From positions 248,001 through 312,000 of the forward strand of contig CAIPYE010000014.1 in NCBI GenBank assembly GCA_903869265.1: a DNA stretch of 64,000 nt, read 5' to 3'. Of this stretch, positions 50,788 through 59,567 are shown piece by piece. The number at the start of each line of letters is the position of its first letter. The stretch's first letter is position 1. This DNA comes from an uncultured delta proteobacterium. GTDB lineage: Bacteria > Desulfobacterota > Desulfobulbia > Desulfobulbales > Desulfurivibrionaceae. The position numbers were made by a program, and so were the translations under genes. The notes under the pieces are model-generated. The model was not told where the DNA came from. It ran no database searches and saw only the letters and a program-made list of their open reading frames with translations.

Positions 50788-51576
50788 TCATTGCGGCAGC
50801 CATTTCTTGAGGAGTCTCTCCAGGGTGCCATCTTCTTTCCAGGCGGCAAGAGCGGAGTTCACTTCATCGAGCAGGGCTGGATCATCCCGGCGGACCGCCC
50901 AGGCAAGCTCTTCGCTGGTCAAAGGGGTCTGGAGCAGCACCAGATCGTCCGCACCGGTTGCATAGGCGCGGAGCACCGGGTCATCGTGGATGAAGAGGTC
51001 GATGCGTTTGTCACGGAGTGCTTGCACGGCGGCATCCGGAGACGAGAAAAAAAGCGGTTCGGCCGCAAGGCAATAGCGCTGGACAAAGATATCCCCGGTG
51101 GTTCCCTTTTCCACGCCGATGGCCTTGCCGGTGGCAATAATTTCCTGGGCGGACGTGAATTTCTCTGCCCCGGCCTTGGTGGTCAGGGCCATCTGGCTGA
51201 TGGTGAGATATGGCTCGCTGAAGGCCACCTGGAGCTTGCGCATCTCGGTGATGGACATGGCGGACATGATGATGTCAACCTTCTTGCGCTCCAGGGCGGG
51301 GATCTGATCTTCCCAGTCCAACTCAACAAACTGAAGCCGGCTCTGGAGGCGTTTGGCAAGCAGGGCGGCGCATTCGGCTTCAAAGCCGCAAATCTGGCCA
51401 GTTCCTGTCTCTTTATCGATGAGGCAGGGATAATTCGGCGTAACCCCCACCCGCAGCACCCCGTTTTCCCAAGAGGGACGTACGCTTCTTTCCTTGAGGA
51501 TACAGGCCGCGAGGCTCAGCAGCAGGCAGCCGCCCAGAACGGCCATGATTTTTTTTGCCATTGTTTTGGTAGACAT
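50788..51576 (-). CDS. Periplasmic amino-acid-type solute-binding lipoprotein (family 3)
   Basis: The 262 residues begin with a lipoprotein signal (hydrophobic residues, lipobox SLAAC near position 25). The extracellular solute-binding family 3 fold follows: LRVGVTPNYPCLIDKETG, ICGFEAECAALLAKRLQSRL, VDIIMSAMSITEMRKLQVAF and AIGVEKGTTGDIFVQRY. Such proteins bind polar amino acids for ABC uptake or as sensor inputs; no permease or ATPase is next to it. It ends near the convergent gene and begins 15 bp after ackA. Confidence 0.88.
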   Translation of the reverse strand: MSTKTMAKKIMAVLGGCLLLSLAACILKERSVRPSWENGVLRVGVTPNYPCLIDKETGTGQICGFEAECAALLAKRLQSRLQFVELDWEDQIPALERKKVDIIMSAMSITEMRKLQVAFSEPYLTISQMALTTKAGAEKFTSAQEIIATGKAIGVEKGTTGDIFVQRYCLAAEPLFFSSPDAAVQALRDKRIDLFIHDDPVLRAYATGADDLVLLQTPLTSEELAWAVRRDDPALLDEVNSALAAWKEDGTLERLLKKWLPQ

Positions 51577-51590
51577 AATGCGCTCCTTGA

Positions 51591-52796
51591 CTAATCAGCC
51601 TCCAGACAGGCTACCGTCTGTTCGGCAATCTCCAGCTCTTCGTTGGTGGGAATAACCAGGATTTTCACCCGGCTTGCTCCGCTCTCGATAGCGGAACAGC
51701 CTTCCCGTTGCCCACGGTTTTTTCCAGTATCCATCTCCAGGCCCAAATGGGCAAGGCCTTGGCAGCACCCTGCCCGGATAAAGTCGGCGTTCTCCCCGAT
51801 GCCGCCGGTGAAGATCAGCCCGTCCAACCCTCCCAGCGCCGCATGGTAGGCGCCGATGTATTTTTTGATCCGGTAGCAGTACATATCGATGGCAAGTTGC
51901 GCCTCCGGATCGTCCGCCTGGGCCATCTCCCCCACGGTGCGCATGTCGTTGGCCCCGCAGATTCCCTTGAGGCCGCTTTCCTTGTTGAGGATCGATTCGA
52001 TCTCTCCGGAGGAAAGCCCGGTTTCCCGCCCAAGATAAAAGATGATTGCCGGGTCGAGATCCCCGCAGCGGGTGCCCATGATCAGCCCCTCCAGCGGGGT
52101 CAGGCCCATGGAGGTGTCGATGCAGCGCCCCTGCTGGATGGCGGCGGCGCTGGCCCCGTTGCCCAGGTGCAGGCTGATCAGGTTGAGCGAATCCAGCGGT
52201 TTTTTAAGAAACTCGGCACCCTTTTTTGCCACATAGCGGTGCGAGGTGCCGTGGAAGCCGTAGCGGCGGACCTGATGCGCCTCGTACAGCCTTTTGGGAA
52301 TGGCGTAGTGGTAGGCGTGGGGTGGAATGGATTGGTGGAAGGCAGTGTCGAACACCGCCACCTGGGGTACGGCAGGAGCGCTCTCCATGGCCACCTCCAT
52401 GCCGAGGAGATTGGCTGGATTGTGCAGGGGTGCCAATGGGATCAGCGCTCGGATCGCGGCCAGAACCTCGGGGGTAATCCGGGCGGGTTCCTTGAATTTT
52501 TCGCCGCCATGCACCACCCGGTGGCCAATGCCCTTGAGTTCGCCAGTGTTGGCAAGCGCTCCTGTTTCCCGGAGGACCGAGGCGATGAGTTGAAAGCCCT
52601 GCCGGTGATCACCAATGGCCAGGGTGCGCACCGTTTCTTCCGTTCCGCCCTGGGGTGTCCGGATGCGGTGGCTGAGGTGGCTGCCCGGTTCGCCGATTTG
52701 CTCGATGCTGCCCGCAGCCAGCACCGATTCATTCCGCATGTCGAACAGCTGGTACTTGATGGACGAACTGCCGGAGTTGAGCACCAGAACCTTCAT
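51591..52796 (-). CDS. ackA: Acetate kinase
   Basis: The 401-residue enzyme converts acetyl phosphate and ADP to acetate and ATP. It has VLNSGSSSIKYQLFDM at the N-terminus, HRVVHGGEKF, VAVFDTAFHQSIPPHAYHYA, YGFHGTSHRYVA, HLGNGASAAAI and FTGGIGENADFIRA, all family landmarks. It overlaps pta by four bases (ATGA), giving the usual substrate-level phosphorylation pair. Confidence 0.96.
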   Translation of the reverse strand: MKVLVLNSGSSSIKYQLFDMRNESVLAAGSIEQIGEPGSHLSHRIRTPQGGTEETVRTLAIGDHRQGFQLIASVLRETGALANTGELKGIGHRVVHGGEKFKEPARITPEVLAAIRALIPLAPLHNPANLLGMEVAMESAPAVPQVAVFDTAFHQSIPPHAYHYAIPKRLYEAHQVRRYGFHGTSHRYVAKKGAEFLKKPLDSLNLISLHLGNGASAAAIQQGRCIDTSMGLTPLEGLIMGTRCGDLDPAIIFYLGRETGLSSGEIESILNKESGLKGICGANDMRTVGEMAQADDPEAQLAIDMYCYRIKKYIGAYHAALGGLDGLIFTGGIGENADFIRAGCCQGLAHLGLEMDTGKNRGQREGCSAIESGASRVKILVIPTNEELEIAEQTVACLEAD

Positions 52797-54907
52797 GGGT
52801 TGTTTCCTTTGCTTGTTCCGGCGGCCTGGGCCTGGATGGCGGTGATGGCCACGGTGTTGACGATGTCGGGCACGGTGCAGCCCCGGCTCAGGTCATTGAC
52901 CGGTTTGTTCAGACCCTGGAGCACCGGGCCGATGGCCACGGCGTTGGCCGAACGCTGTACGGCCTTGTACAGGTTGTTGCCGGTGTTCAGGTCCGGGAAG
53001 ATGAACACCGTGGCCTTGCCCGCCACCTGGCTGTCCGGCAGCTTGGTTTTCGCCACCCCGGCGTCCACCGCCGCGTCGTACTGGATCGGGCCTTCAATCA
53101 TGAGATCGGGCCGGAGTTCTTTTGCGATCCGGGTCGCCTCGCGCACCTTGTCCACATCGGCGCCCTTGCCCGAGGAGCCGGTGGCATAGGAGCACATGGC
53201 GACCAAGGGCTCGATGCCGTAGAGCTTGGCGGTTTGTGCCGAGCTTATGGCGATCTCCGCCAGCTGCTGGGCGTTGGGGTCGGGGTTCACCGCGCAGTCG
53301 CCGTAGACCAGGACCCGGTCGGCCAGGCACATCAAAAAAACGCTGGAAACAATGGAAACTCCCGGTTGGGTGCGGATGATCTGCAGGGCCGGGCGAATGG
53401 TGTCCCCGGTTGTGTGCACCGACCCGGAAACCATGCCGTCGGCCAACCCCTTGTGGATCATCATGGTGCCGAAGTAGTTGACATCGGCCACCGTGTCAAA
53501 GGCGGTCTTCTCGGTGATCCCCTTGTGCTGACGGAGCGCGAAGTAGGTCTGGGCAAAATCCTGGCGCAAGGCGGAGGTTGCCGGATCGATGATCTCGATG
53601 CCTTTGAGATCAAGGCCGAAGTTGCTGGCCGCGCCGCGAATTTCGGCCGGATCGCCCAGCAGGGTGATCTCCGCCACGCCGCGTCGGATAAGGATTTCAC
53701 TGGCCCGTAGAATTCGTTCCTCTGCGCCTTCGGGCAGAACGATGTGCTGTCGGTGCCTTTGGGCCATCTCCACCAGGTTGTATTCGAACATCATCGGGGT
53801 GACCCGTATGGATTTCACAAAGGAAATGCGGGTTTCCAGCTCGGGCAGGTTGACGTGCGCCTCAAAAAGCCCCAGGGCGGTGGCGATCTTGCGGTCGTTT
53901 TCCGGGGTGAGCATGGGGGGCACACCGCTGGCGTTCATGGCGGTGGTAAAGGTATCTGTCTGCACGCTGACAATGGGCAAGGTTCCCCGGTAACTCAAGC
54001 CTTGGAGAAGCAGGGATATTTGGGGGTCCGGGACGAAGCCGCCCGAAAGCAGCAGCCCGGCGATGCTCGGATAGGTGGAGGAGAAGTTGGCGGCCAGGCT
54101 GCCGAGGATGATTTCCGAGCGGTCGCCCGGCGCGATGATCAGGTCGCCTTCCACCAGATGGTCGAGAAAATGCGGCAGGCTCATGGCCGCCACCTTGAAG
54201 TCCGCCACCCCTCGGTTCATCTCCTCGGGGTCGCCCATGATGATCGTTGCGCCCAGGGCCTTGGCGATCTCGCCCACCGTTGGTTTGCCCAGAAACGGTT
54301 CCTCCGGCAGGACATAGATCGGTCCGCATTCCGTGCCGCATTCCGTGAGTTTTTCCCGCACCGTCTCCATGAGCTCGGGTTCCACCCGGTTGACCACGCT
54401 GGCCAGGATGGTGCAGCCCTTCTTGAGGAAGGATTCCTGGGCCACATGCAGGGAGTCGAGGATATCCTCCGGGGATTTGCCATGGCAGTTTAAAAGCAGC
54501 AGGATGGGGGAGCCCAGGTTGTTGACCACCTCGGCGTTGAACTCGAACTCAAAGGGAAGGGAAAGTCCACTGAAATCGGTGCCCTCGCAGAGGACAAAAT
54601 CGCACTTGCTTTCCAGGTGCTTGTACTTGTCGAGGATGGTTTTGAGGATCTGGTCGGTGGAGCCTTCGGCGGAAAGATGCTGCGCCTCGTCGTGGGACAT
54701 GGCGAACATCTCGTCGTAGTCAAAATCAAGGCGGTAGCGGGTTTTGATCAATTGCAGGTTGTTGTCCACCACCGTATGCGAGGGAATGATGGGACGGAAA
54801 TAGCCGACCCTGCGCATACGGCGGGACAGCAGCTCCATGAGGCCCAGAGCGACCACCGATTTGCCGCTCTGGGGTCCGATTGCCACGATATACATGCTTT
54901 GTGCCAT
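52793..54907 (-). CDS. pta: Phosphate acetyltransferase (long form)
   Basis: The 704-residue protein has the three-part architecture of long Pta enzymes: an N-terminal dethiobiotin-synthetase-like P-loop domain (IVAIGPQSGKSVVALGLMEL), a middle DRTGG domain (around residues 210-330) and the catalytic phosphotransacetylase domain (LPEGAEERILRASEILIRRG, VSGSVHTTGDTIRPALQII, IFPDLNTGNNLYKAVQRSAN). It makes acetyl phosphate from acetyl-CoA. Linked to ackA, this supports acetate metabolism by substrate-level phosphorylation. Acetyl phosphate could also feed response regulators. Confidence 0.96.
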   Translation of the reverse strand: MAQSMYIVAIGPQSGKSVVALGLMELLSRRMRRVGYFRPIIPSHTVVDNNLQLIKTRYRLDFDYDEMFAMSHDEAQHLSAEGSTDQILKTILDKYKHLESKCDFVLCEGTDFSGLSLPFEFEFNAEVVNNLGSPILLLLNCHGKSPEDILDSLHVAQESFLKKGCTILASVVNRVEPELMETVREKLTECGTECGPIYVLPEEPFLGKPTVGEIAKALGATIIMGDPEEMNRGVADFKVAAMSLPHFLDHLVEGDLIIAPGDRSEIILGSLAANFSSTYPSIAGLLLSGGFVPDPQISLLLQGLSYRGTLPIVSVQTDTFTTAMNASGVPPMLTPENDRKIATALGLFEAHVNLPELETRISFVKSIRVTPMMFEYNLVEMAQRHRQHIVLPEGAEERILRASEILIRRGVAEITLLGDPAEIRGAASNFGLDLKGIEIIDPATSALRQDFAQTYFALRQHKGITEKTAFDTVADVNYFGTMMIHKGLADGMVSGSVHTTGDTIRPALQIIRTQPGVSIVSSVFLMCLADRVLVYGDCAVNPDPNAQQLAEIAISSAQTAKLYGIEPLVAMCSYATGSSGKGADVDKVREATRIAKELRPDLMIEGPIQYDAAVDAGVAKTKLPDSQVAGKATVFIFPDLNTGNNLYKAVQRSANAVAIGPVLQGLNKPVNDLSRGCTVPDIVNTVAITAIQAQAAGTSKGNNP

Positions 54908-54946
54908 GGGGATGTTCCTCGTGGTGTTCGTTTTGTTGCTCTGGGA

Positions 54947-56812
54947 TTATACCTTTGGCTCCAGCAGCACCAGGATCTCGAGATTGGCCGAGCCTGGAAA
55001 CATGTCCAGAGGGGCGATGCGCCGCGCCTGGTAGCCGTTGGCCTGCCACTCCTTGAGGGAGGGCGGAATCTGGTCCACCCCGCAGAAGATATGGAGGACC
55101 TTTTTCGGTTTCCGCCGGGCCAGCGAGGCGATCACCCCTGGCAGCGTGCCCTGGCGGGGCGGGTCAAGGAGCATCACCTCGTTTGGGGCTGGCGGCGGCA
55201 GGGTTTTTTCCAGATACCCGACGGTGATCCGGTGGGCGAGAAACTTGGTTTGGCCGCCCCGGTGCTTGTTCAAACGGCTGTTGGCCTCGGCGGCCCGGAT
55301 GGACGGGCCTTCGCCGTCAACGGCCAGCACCTGCCGATACGCGGGAGCGAGATAATGGCTGAACAACCCGTAGCCGCAGTAGAGATCAAGGAGCGACTGG
55401 TCCGGGGTCGGAGCCAGCAACTCCTTGGCCCGCATTAGCATGGTTTCCACCATGGATTCGTTGATCTGGGAAAACGAGGTCGGATGGAATTGGTAGCGGC
55501 AGTCGCCGTAGGTGGCCCCCAACTGGTCCGGGCCGAAGAGCTTTTTGAAATGCAGGGTCTCCGCCGGGCGCTTGGTTTCCAGATAGTAGTCGGATTGGCT
55601 TGGGTCAAGGTAGACAAAAGCCGCAGTGACTGCAACGGGGAGCTTCTGGAGATGACCGCTGAGCAGTTTCATCTTGCGGACCAGTGGCCCGTTCATCAGG
55701 TCCACATTGAAGATCACCGCCTGTTCCGCGTAGCCGCCGCGGATGATGAGGTAGTTCAGATGCCCGGCGATCAGCCTAAAGGCTGGATCGCTGAGCTTTT
55801 GTTGGAGAAAGCGGTAGATAATCTCGTGCTCTTTGGGCTCCAGCGGCGAGGCGGTGAAATACTGTCGGTTCTTGGGCAGGGCACCCTTGTCTCCCAACAG
55901 CAGATACAGGGTGGAGCCGTGGAGGAAACCCTTGCGTTTTGAGGTGGTGCGGTATCCCCGGGCCTTGGGGGAGCGGATTACCGCTTCCGGCAGTCCGGGC
56001 AGCCGGTGCTGTTTCCAGAAACCCATCAGCCCCTGGTCCTTTATCTGCAGCTCCATGGAATAATCGAGATGGGCCAGGGGAGAGCTGTAGAGGATGGCTT
56101 GGCCTTCCGGGCCAATGGTTGAGGGGATGAGCGGTTTGAGAAAGCTGGCAAAGGAGCGATCAGTTGCCGAAGCAGGCGCCCAGAATATCTCCTCCTCGGA
56201 TTGTTCCTCCTGGGGTTTCCTGGCGCTTTTAAAGCCACGGTCGGGAGAGGCATCAGCGGCAGTCCTGCGGGTTTTTGGCCCGAAGGTTTTTTCTGGCCCT
56301 GATTTTCTCCTGCGGCTGGGTGGGCGGTCGGGTGACGAAGCAGGCGCCCGGCAGGGTTCCTCCTCAAACTCGCATCTTCCCGCCCGCGGTTTTCTGCTGC
56401 CGGTAAAACCACGACCGGGAGTGGGAGCAGCCCCTGGCCTGCGGGTCTTCTTGTCGAAGGGTCTTTCTGATGGGGATTTTCTCTTGCTGCTGGATGGGCG
56501 ATCGGTTGCCGAAGCAGGTGCCCGGAAGGTGTCTTCCTCGGATCGTTCCGCCCGAGGTTTTCTGGTGCCGGGAAACGCAAGACCGGGAGCAGAATCAGCA
56601 CCAGGTCTGCGGGTCTTTCTGCCCACGGGGTTTTCTTGTGGGGATTTGCTTTTACCGCGAGAAGGGCGACGGGCAGCCGAGGGCGTTTCCGGGCTGCTGT
56701 TTCGTGTGTGGGCTGGTTTTCGGGAAGGATTTTTTTTGCTTACAGACAAGGGGTCACCAAGAGAAAAGAAGGGAAAGAAATAAAAAAGTATACACTCCAG
56801 CAGGCAATGCAT
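54947..56812 (-). CDS. TrmA/RlmD-family RNA methyltransferase with repetitive disordered extension
   Basis: The C-terminal 350 residues form a class I SAM methyltransferase of the uridine-C5 group: FSQINESMVETMLMRAKEL, LLDLYCGYGLFSHYL, LLDPPRQGTLPG and the catalytic-Cys segment VLHIFCGVDQIPPSLKEW. The four Fe-S Cys of RlmD are not seen. Ahead of it lies about 200 residues of Lys/Arg/Pro/Ser-rich, probably disordered sequence made of three 56-58-residue repeats (56168-56680). The start is unclear: no Met has a good ribosome site; 56812 (ATG) and 56749 (TTG) are the candidates. The tail may bind RNA. The adjacent divergent gene is prfC. Confidence 0.78.
   Translation of the reverse strand: MHCLLECILFYFFPFFSLGDPLSVSKKNPSRKPAHTRNSSPETPSAARRPSRGKSKSPQENPVGRKTRRPGADSAPGLAFPGTRKPRAERSEEDTFRAPASATDRPSSSKRKSPSERPFDKKTRRPGAAPTPGRGFTGSRKPRAGRCEFEEEPCRAPASSPDRPPSRRRKSGPEKTFGPKTRRTAADASPDRGFKSARKPQEEQSEEEIFWAPASATDRSFASFLKPLIPSTIGPEGQAILYSSPLAHLDYSMELQIKDQGLMGFWKQHRLPGLPEAVIRSPKARGYRTTSKRKGFLHGSTLYLLLGDKGALPKNRQYFTASPLEPKEHEIIYRFLQQKLSDPAFRLIAGHLNYLIIRGGYAEQAVIFNVDLMNGPLVRKMKLLSGHLQKLPVAVTAAFVYLDPSQSDYYLETKRPAETLHFKKLFGPDQLGATYGDCRYQFHPTSFSQINESMVETMLMRAKELLAPTPDQSLLDLYCGYGLFSHYLAPAYRQVLAVDGEGPSIRAAEANSRLNKHRGGQTKFLAHRITVGYLEKTLPPPAPNEVMLLDPPRQGTLPGVIASLARRKPKKVLHIFCGVDQIPPSLKEWQANGYQARRIAPLDMFPGSANLEILVLLEPKV
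56168..56680 (-). repeat. Three tandem repeats of about 168-174 bp inside the methyltransferase gene
   Basis: CGAAGCAGG recurs at 56168, 56336 and 56510 (spacing 168 and 174 bp), each within a longer similar unit. Translated, the units share K(T)RRPGA...RG(F)..SRKPRA....EE...APAS(A/S)(T/P)DR. The whole multiples of three keep the frame. Confidence 0.7.
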
Positions 56813-57015
56813 AAAGCAAATTCGTCCCAAGACCCTGGGGTGCAGGGGAGGACACGTGGTCTTGCTTGTGGTGCGATTGCGCTGGGGAGGGGTGCCAGGC
56901 GGCGGTTTTCGCCGGGACTGTGGTGTGGAACTTGCTGACAAACTGCGTTTTTTGCGGTATATACGCTGTTCCGTGGGCCGAATTCCGGTCTGGAAAGCAT
57001 ACAGGAAAGGATCAG

Positions 57016-58602
57016 ATGAGCAGTATATTGGAAAAAGAAATCAAGCGCCGCCGCACCTTCGGCATCATCAGCCACCCCGACGCGGGCAAGACCACCCTCA
57101 CCGAAAAGCTCCTGCTCTTCGGCGGGGCCATCCAGATGGCCGGGGCGGTCAAGTCGCGCAAGACCGATCACCATGCGGTCAGCGACTGGATGGCCATCGA
57201 GAAGGAGCGCGGCATCTCGGTGACCACCTCGGTGATGCAGTTCAACTACCGGGATTTTGAGGTCAATCTGCTGGATACCCCAGGGCATAAGGATTTTTCC
57301 GAGGACACCTACCGGGTGCTCACCGCAGTGGACAGCGCGCTCATGGTCATCGACAGCGCCAAGGGGGTCGAGGCCCAGACCGAGAAGCTCATGGAAATTT
57401 GCCGGATGCGCAACACGCCGGTGATCACCTTCATCAACAAGCTGGACCGCGAGGGCCTTGAGCCCCTGGATATCTTAAGCGAGATCGAGGAGAAGCTGCA
57501 GATCGAGTGCACCCCGCTTTCCTGGCCCATCGGCATGGGCAAACGCTTCAAGGGGGTCTACAATATCATGCGCCAGGAGCTGAACCTTTTTACCCCCAGC
57601 AAGGACAGGCGGCCCCAGGAATCCATCATGGTCAAGAGCCTGGACGATCCGCTTTTGGATCAGATGCTGGGCAGCCAGGCAGACCGGCTCCGTGAGGATC
57701 TCGAACTCCTGGCCGGGGCGGCCAGCCCCTTTGACCATGCCGAGTATCTCAAGGCCAGCCAGAGCCCGGTGTTCTTCGGCAGCGCGGTCAACAACTTCGG
57801 GGTGAAAGAGTTGCTGGACGCCTTTGTCGAGCTGGCTCCGCCGCCCGGGCCCCGCGCCACCACCACCCGCATGGTTTCCCCGGAGGAGGAGGCATTTTCC
57901 GGCTTCACCTTTAAGATCCAGGCCAACATGAATCCGGCCCACCGCGACCGCATCGCCTTTTTCCGCATCTGCTCCGGTAAATTCACCCGGGGGATGAAGG
58001 TCATGCACCATCGGTTGGGCAAGGAGGTTTCCCTGGCCAACGCCACCATCTTCATGGCCCAGGACCGCACCAACGTGGAGGAGGCCTGGCCCGGTGACAT
58101 CATCGGCATCCACAACCACGGGACGATCAAGATCGGCGACACCTTCTCCGACAAGGAACCCCTCAAGTTCACCGGCATCCCCAACTTCGCGCCCGAGCAT
58201 TTCCGGAGGGTGCTGATCAAAAACCCGCTCAAAATCAAGCAGCTGAACAAGGGGCTGGTGCAGCTGGCCGAGGAAGGCGCGGTCCAGCTCTTTCGACCGA
58301 CCATGGGCAGCGACTACATTTTGGGTGCGGTGGGCGTGCTCCAGTTTGAGGTGACCATGTCCCGGCTCAAGGCGGAATACGGGGTGGACGCGGTGTACGA
58401 AGGGGTCAGCTACGCCACGGCCCGCTGGATCGACTGCGAGGACCGCAAGAAGCTCGATGAGTTCAAGAGCAAGAATCAGGCCCATCTCGCCCTGGATGCC
58501 GAGGGGCATCTGGCCTATCTGGCGGAAAGCGAGTGGCGGCTGGGCAGGGTGCAGGAATTGTTTCCGGATATAGTCTTTCGCAAGACCCGCGAGCATAGCT
58601 GA
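57016..58602 (+). CDS. prfC: Peptide chain release factor 3
   Basis: RF3 is a GTPase that removes RF1/RF2 from the ribosome after termination. The ATG at 57016 ([20 protein letters not shown]) follows AGGAAAGG; the frame is open upstream but without similarity. The 528 residues have [20 protein letters not shown] (G1), [25 protein letters not shown] (G3) and [10 protein letters not shown] (G4), followed by the beta-barrel domains ([20 protein letters not shown] and [16 protein letters not shown]). The length matches RF3 (about 529), not EF-G. Confidence 0.97.
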   Translation: MSSILEKEIKRRRTFGIISHPDAGKTTLTEKLLLFGGAIQMAGAVKSRKTDHHAVSDWMAIEKERGISVTTSVMQFNYRDFEVNLLDTPGHKDFSEDTYRVLTAVDSALMVIDSAKGVEAQTEKLMEICRMRNTPVITFINKLDREGLEPLDILSEIEEKLQIECTPLSWPIGMGKRFKGVYNIMRQELNLFTPSKDRRPQESIMVKSLDDPLLDQMLGSQADRLREDLELLAGAASPFDHAEYLKASQSPVFFGSAVNNFGVKELLDAFVELAPPPGPRATTTRMVSPEEEAFSGFTFKIQANMNPAHRDRIAFFRICSGKFTRGMKVMHHRLGKEVSLANATIFMAQDRTNVEEAWPGDIIGIHNHGTIKIGDTFSDKEPLKFTGIPNFAPEHFRRVLIKNPLKIKQLNKGLVQLAEEGAVQLFRPTMGSDYILGAVGVLQFEVTMSRLKAEYGVDAVYEGVSYATARWIDCEDRKKLDEFKSKNQAHLALDAEGHLAYLAESEWRLGRVQELFPDIVFRKTREHS

Positions 58603-58616
58603 GCGGGCAAAAGGAA

Positions 58617-58684
58617 GCCCCGATGAGGCTTCGCCGCTGAGAAGTTGTGGGGACTTCAGGGTGGTGAAAAGCGGCCATCGGGGC
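58617..58684. other. Nested three-stem structured element between prfC and the PilZ gene
   Basis: Three stems nest: GCCCCGATG (58617-58625) with CATCGGGGC (58676-58684), GCCGCT (58633-58638) with AGCGGC (58670-58675), and GAAGT (58641-58645) with ACTTC (58653-58657). The first two stems stack directly on the right side with a seven-base bulge on the left. No T-run follows, so it is not a typical terminator. It does not match the c-di-GMP riboswitch. It may be a leader element of the PilZ gene or a prfC 3' structure. Confidence 0.5.
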
Positions 58685-58832
58685 GTGTCTATATTGTCGG
58701 TGAAAGCGGCAGGGAAAAGCAAGCGGAAAAAATGATTTTTTCCGGTGGGTGGGCAGGGCAAAAAAAGGTATGGTTAACACCGCATCCGGGTTGGTTTTTG
58801 AGAGGGCCGGATCCGCAGGAATTGTATAAATA

Positions 58833-59546
58833 ATGGAAGATTCTGACGTTGAGATTGTTCGGGATCCGGGCGCGGTCAGCCGAATCTTCGAACTGATGCT
58901 GGAGCGGCGCAAAGCCCTGAGCATTGTCCAGCACGGGTATCGCAGTGATGCCTGGGTTGTCAAGGTCTCGCCTTCGCGTCTGATCCTGGCCAAACGGGAT
59001 AAAGCCTCGAAATTCACCCCCGCTGAGGTGGAGTTTCAGTTCCGCTGCGTGTTTGGCCGCAATATCGTGGGCAAGAGCAGGATTTTGCGGCTCAAGGATG
59101 ACTACCTGGAGCTCGCGCTCCCGGCGGAGGTTATGATCATCCAGCGTCGGCATGCGTACCGGGTTGTGCCGACGGCCGACAGTGTCGCCATCTTCCAGAC
59201 CGCCACGAAATGGATTCTCTCCGGCCGGATTGAAGATCTCAGCGGCAAGGGGGTCCTTGTTCGACTGCCCCAGGCAACCCCGGTTGTTGTGCCCTGCGAT
59301 ATCCAGGCGGTCTGCCTCCAGCTCAACCATGCGGTGCCTGCCAGCGACTTCGTAGCTGCGGGAACAGTGGAAAGCGTTCTGGTCATGCTCAAGACCGCAA
59401 GCCTTGTCCGAAAAGCCGATAACGGGACAACGAAGTTCGCGACCTATGGCATGCTCTTTGAGCCACCCCTTGAGGTGGAACGGCAGTTGGCTCAAGTCAT
59501 TTTGAGCTTTGAACGGGCCGCCCGTCTGAAAGGGCTCACCTCCTAG
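58833..59546 (+). CDS. PilZ-domain (YcgR-like) c-di-GMP-binding protein
   Basis: The 237 residues have an N-terminal YcgR-N-like beta region (about 1-100) and a PilZ domain with the RxxxR motif in IIQRRHAYRVVP (about residue 108) and the second motif in RIEDLSGKGVLVRL (D-x-S-x-x-G). Such proteins bind c-di-GMP and change motility, secretion or cellulose-type polymer synthesis. It is a stand-alone gene, possibly reading the same c-di-GMP pool as the island's GGDEF-PilZ and HD-GYP proteins. No flagellar genes are nearby. Confidence 0.9.
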   Translation: MEDSDVEIVRDPGAVSRIFELMLERRKALSIVQHGYRSDAWVVKVSPSRLILAKRDKASKFTPAEVEFQFRCVFGRNIVGKSRILRLKDDYLELALPAEVMIIQRRHAYRVVPTADSVAIFQTATKWILSGRIEDLSGKGVLVRLPQATPVVVPCDIQAVCLQLNHAVPASDFVAAGTVESVLVMLKTASLVRKADNGTTKFATYGMLFEPPLEVERQLAQVILSFERAARLKGLTS

Positions 59547-59567
59547 ATAAGCGTTGTTCCTTCCTGC

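Noticed and set aside
51708-53189. 493-residue plus-strand open frame over ackA-pta
   Set aside because: It mirrors strongly supported genes on the other strand; GC-rich codon third positions keep the opposite frame open, and it has no domain-like features.
57475-58761. 428-residue minus-strand open frame over prfC
   Set aside because: Shadow of prfC; low-complexity composition rich in Gly, Ala, Leu and His, with no motif and no ribosome site.
58603-58832. c-di-GMP riboswitch ahead of the PilZ gene
   Set aside because: The conserved GEMM core bases are absent, although a folded element is present.
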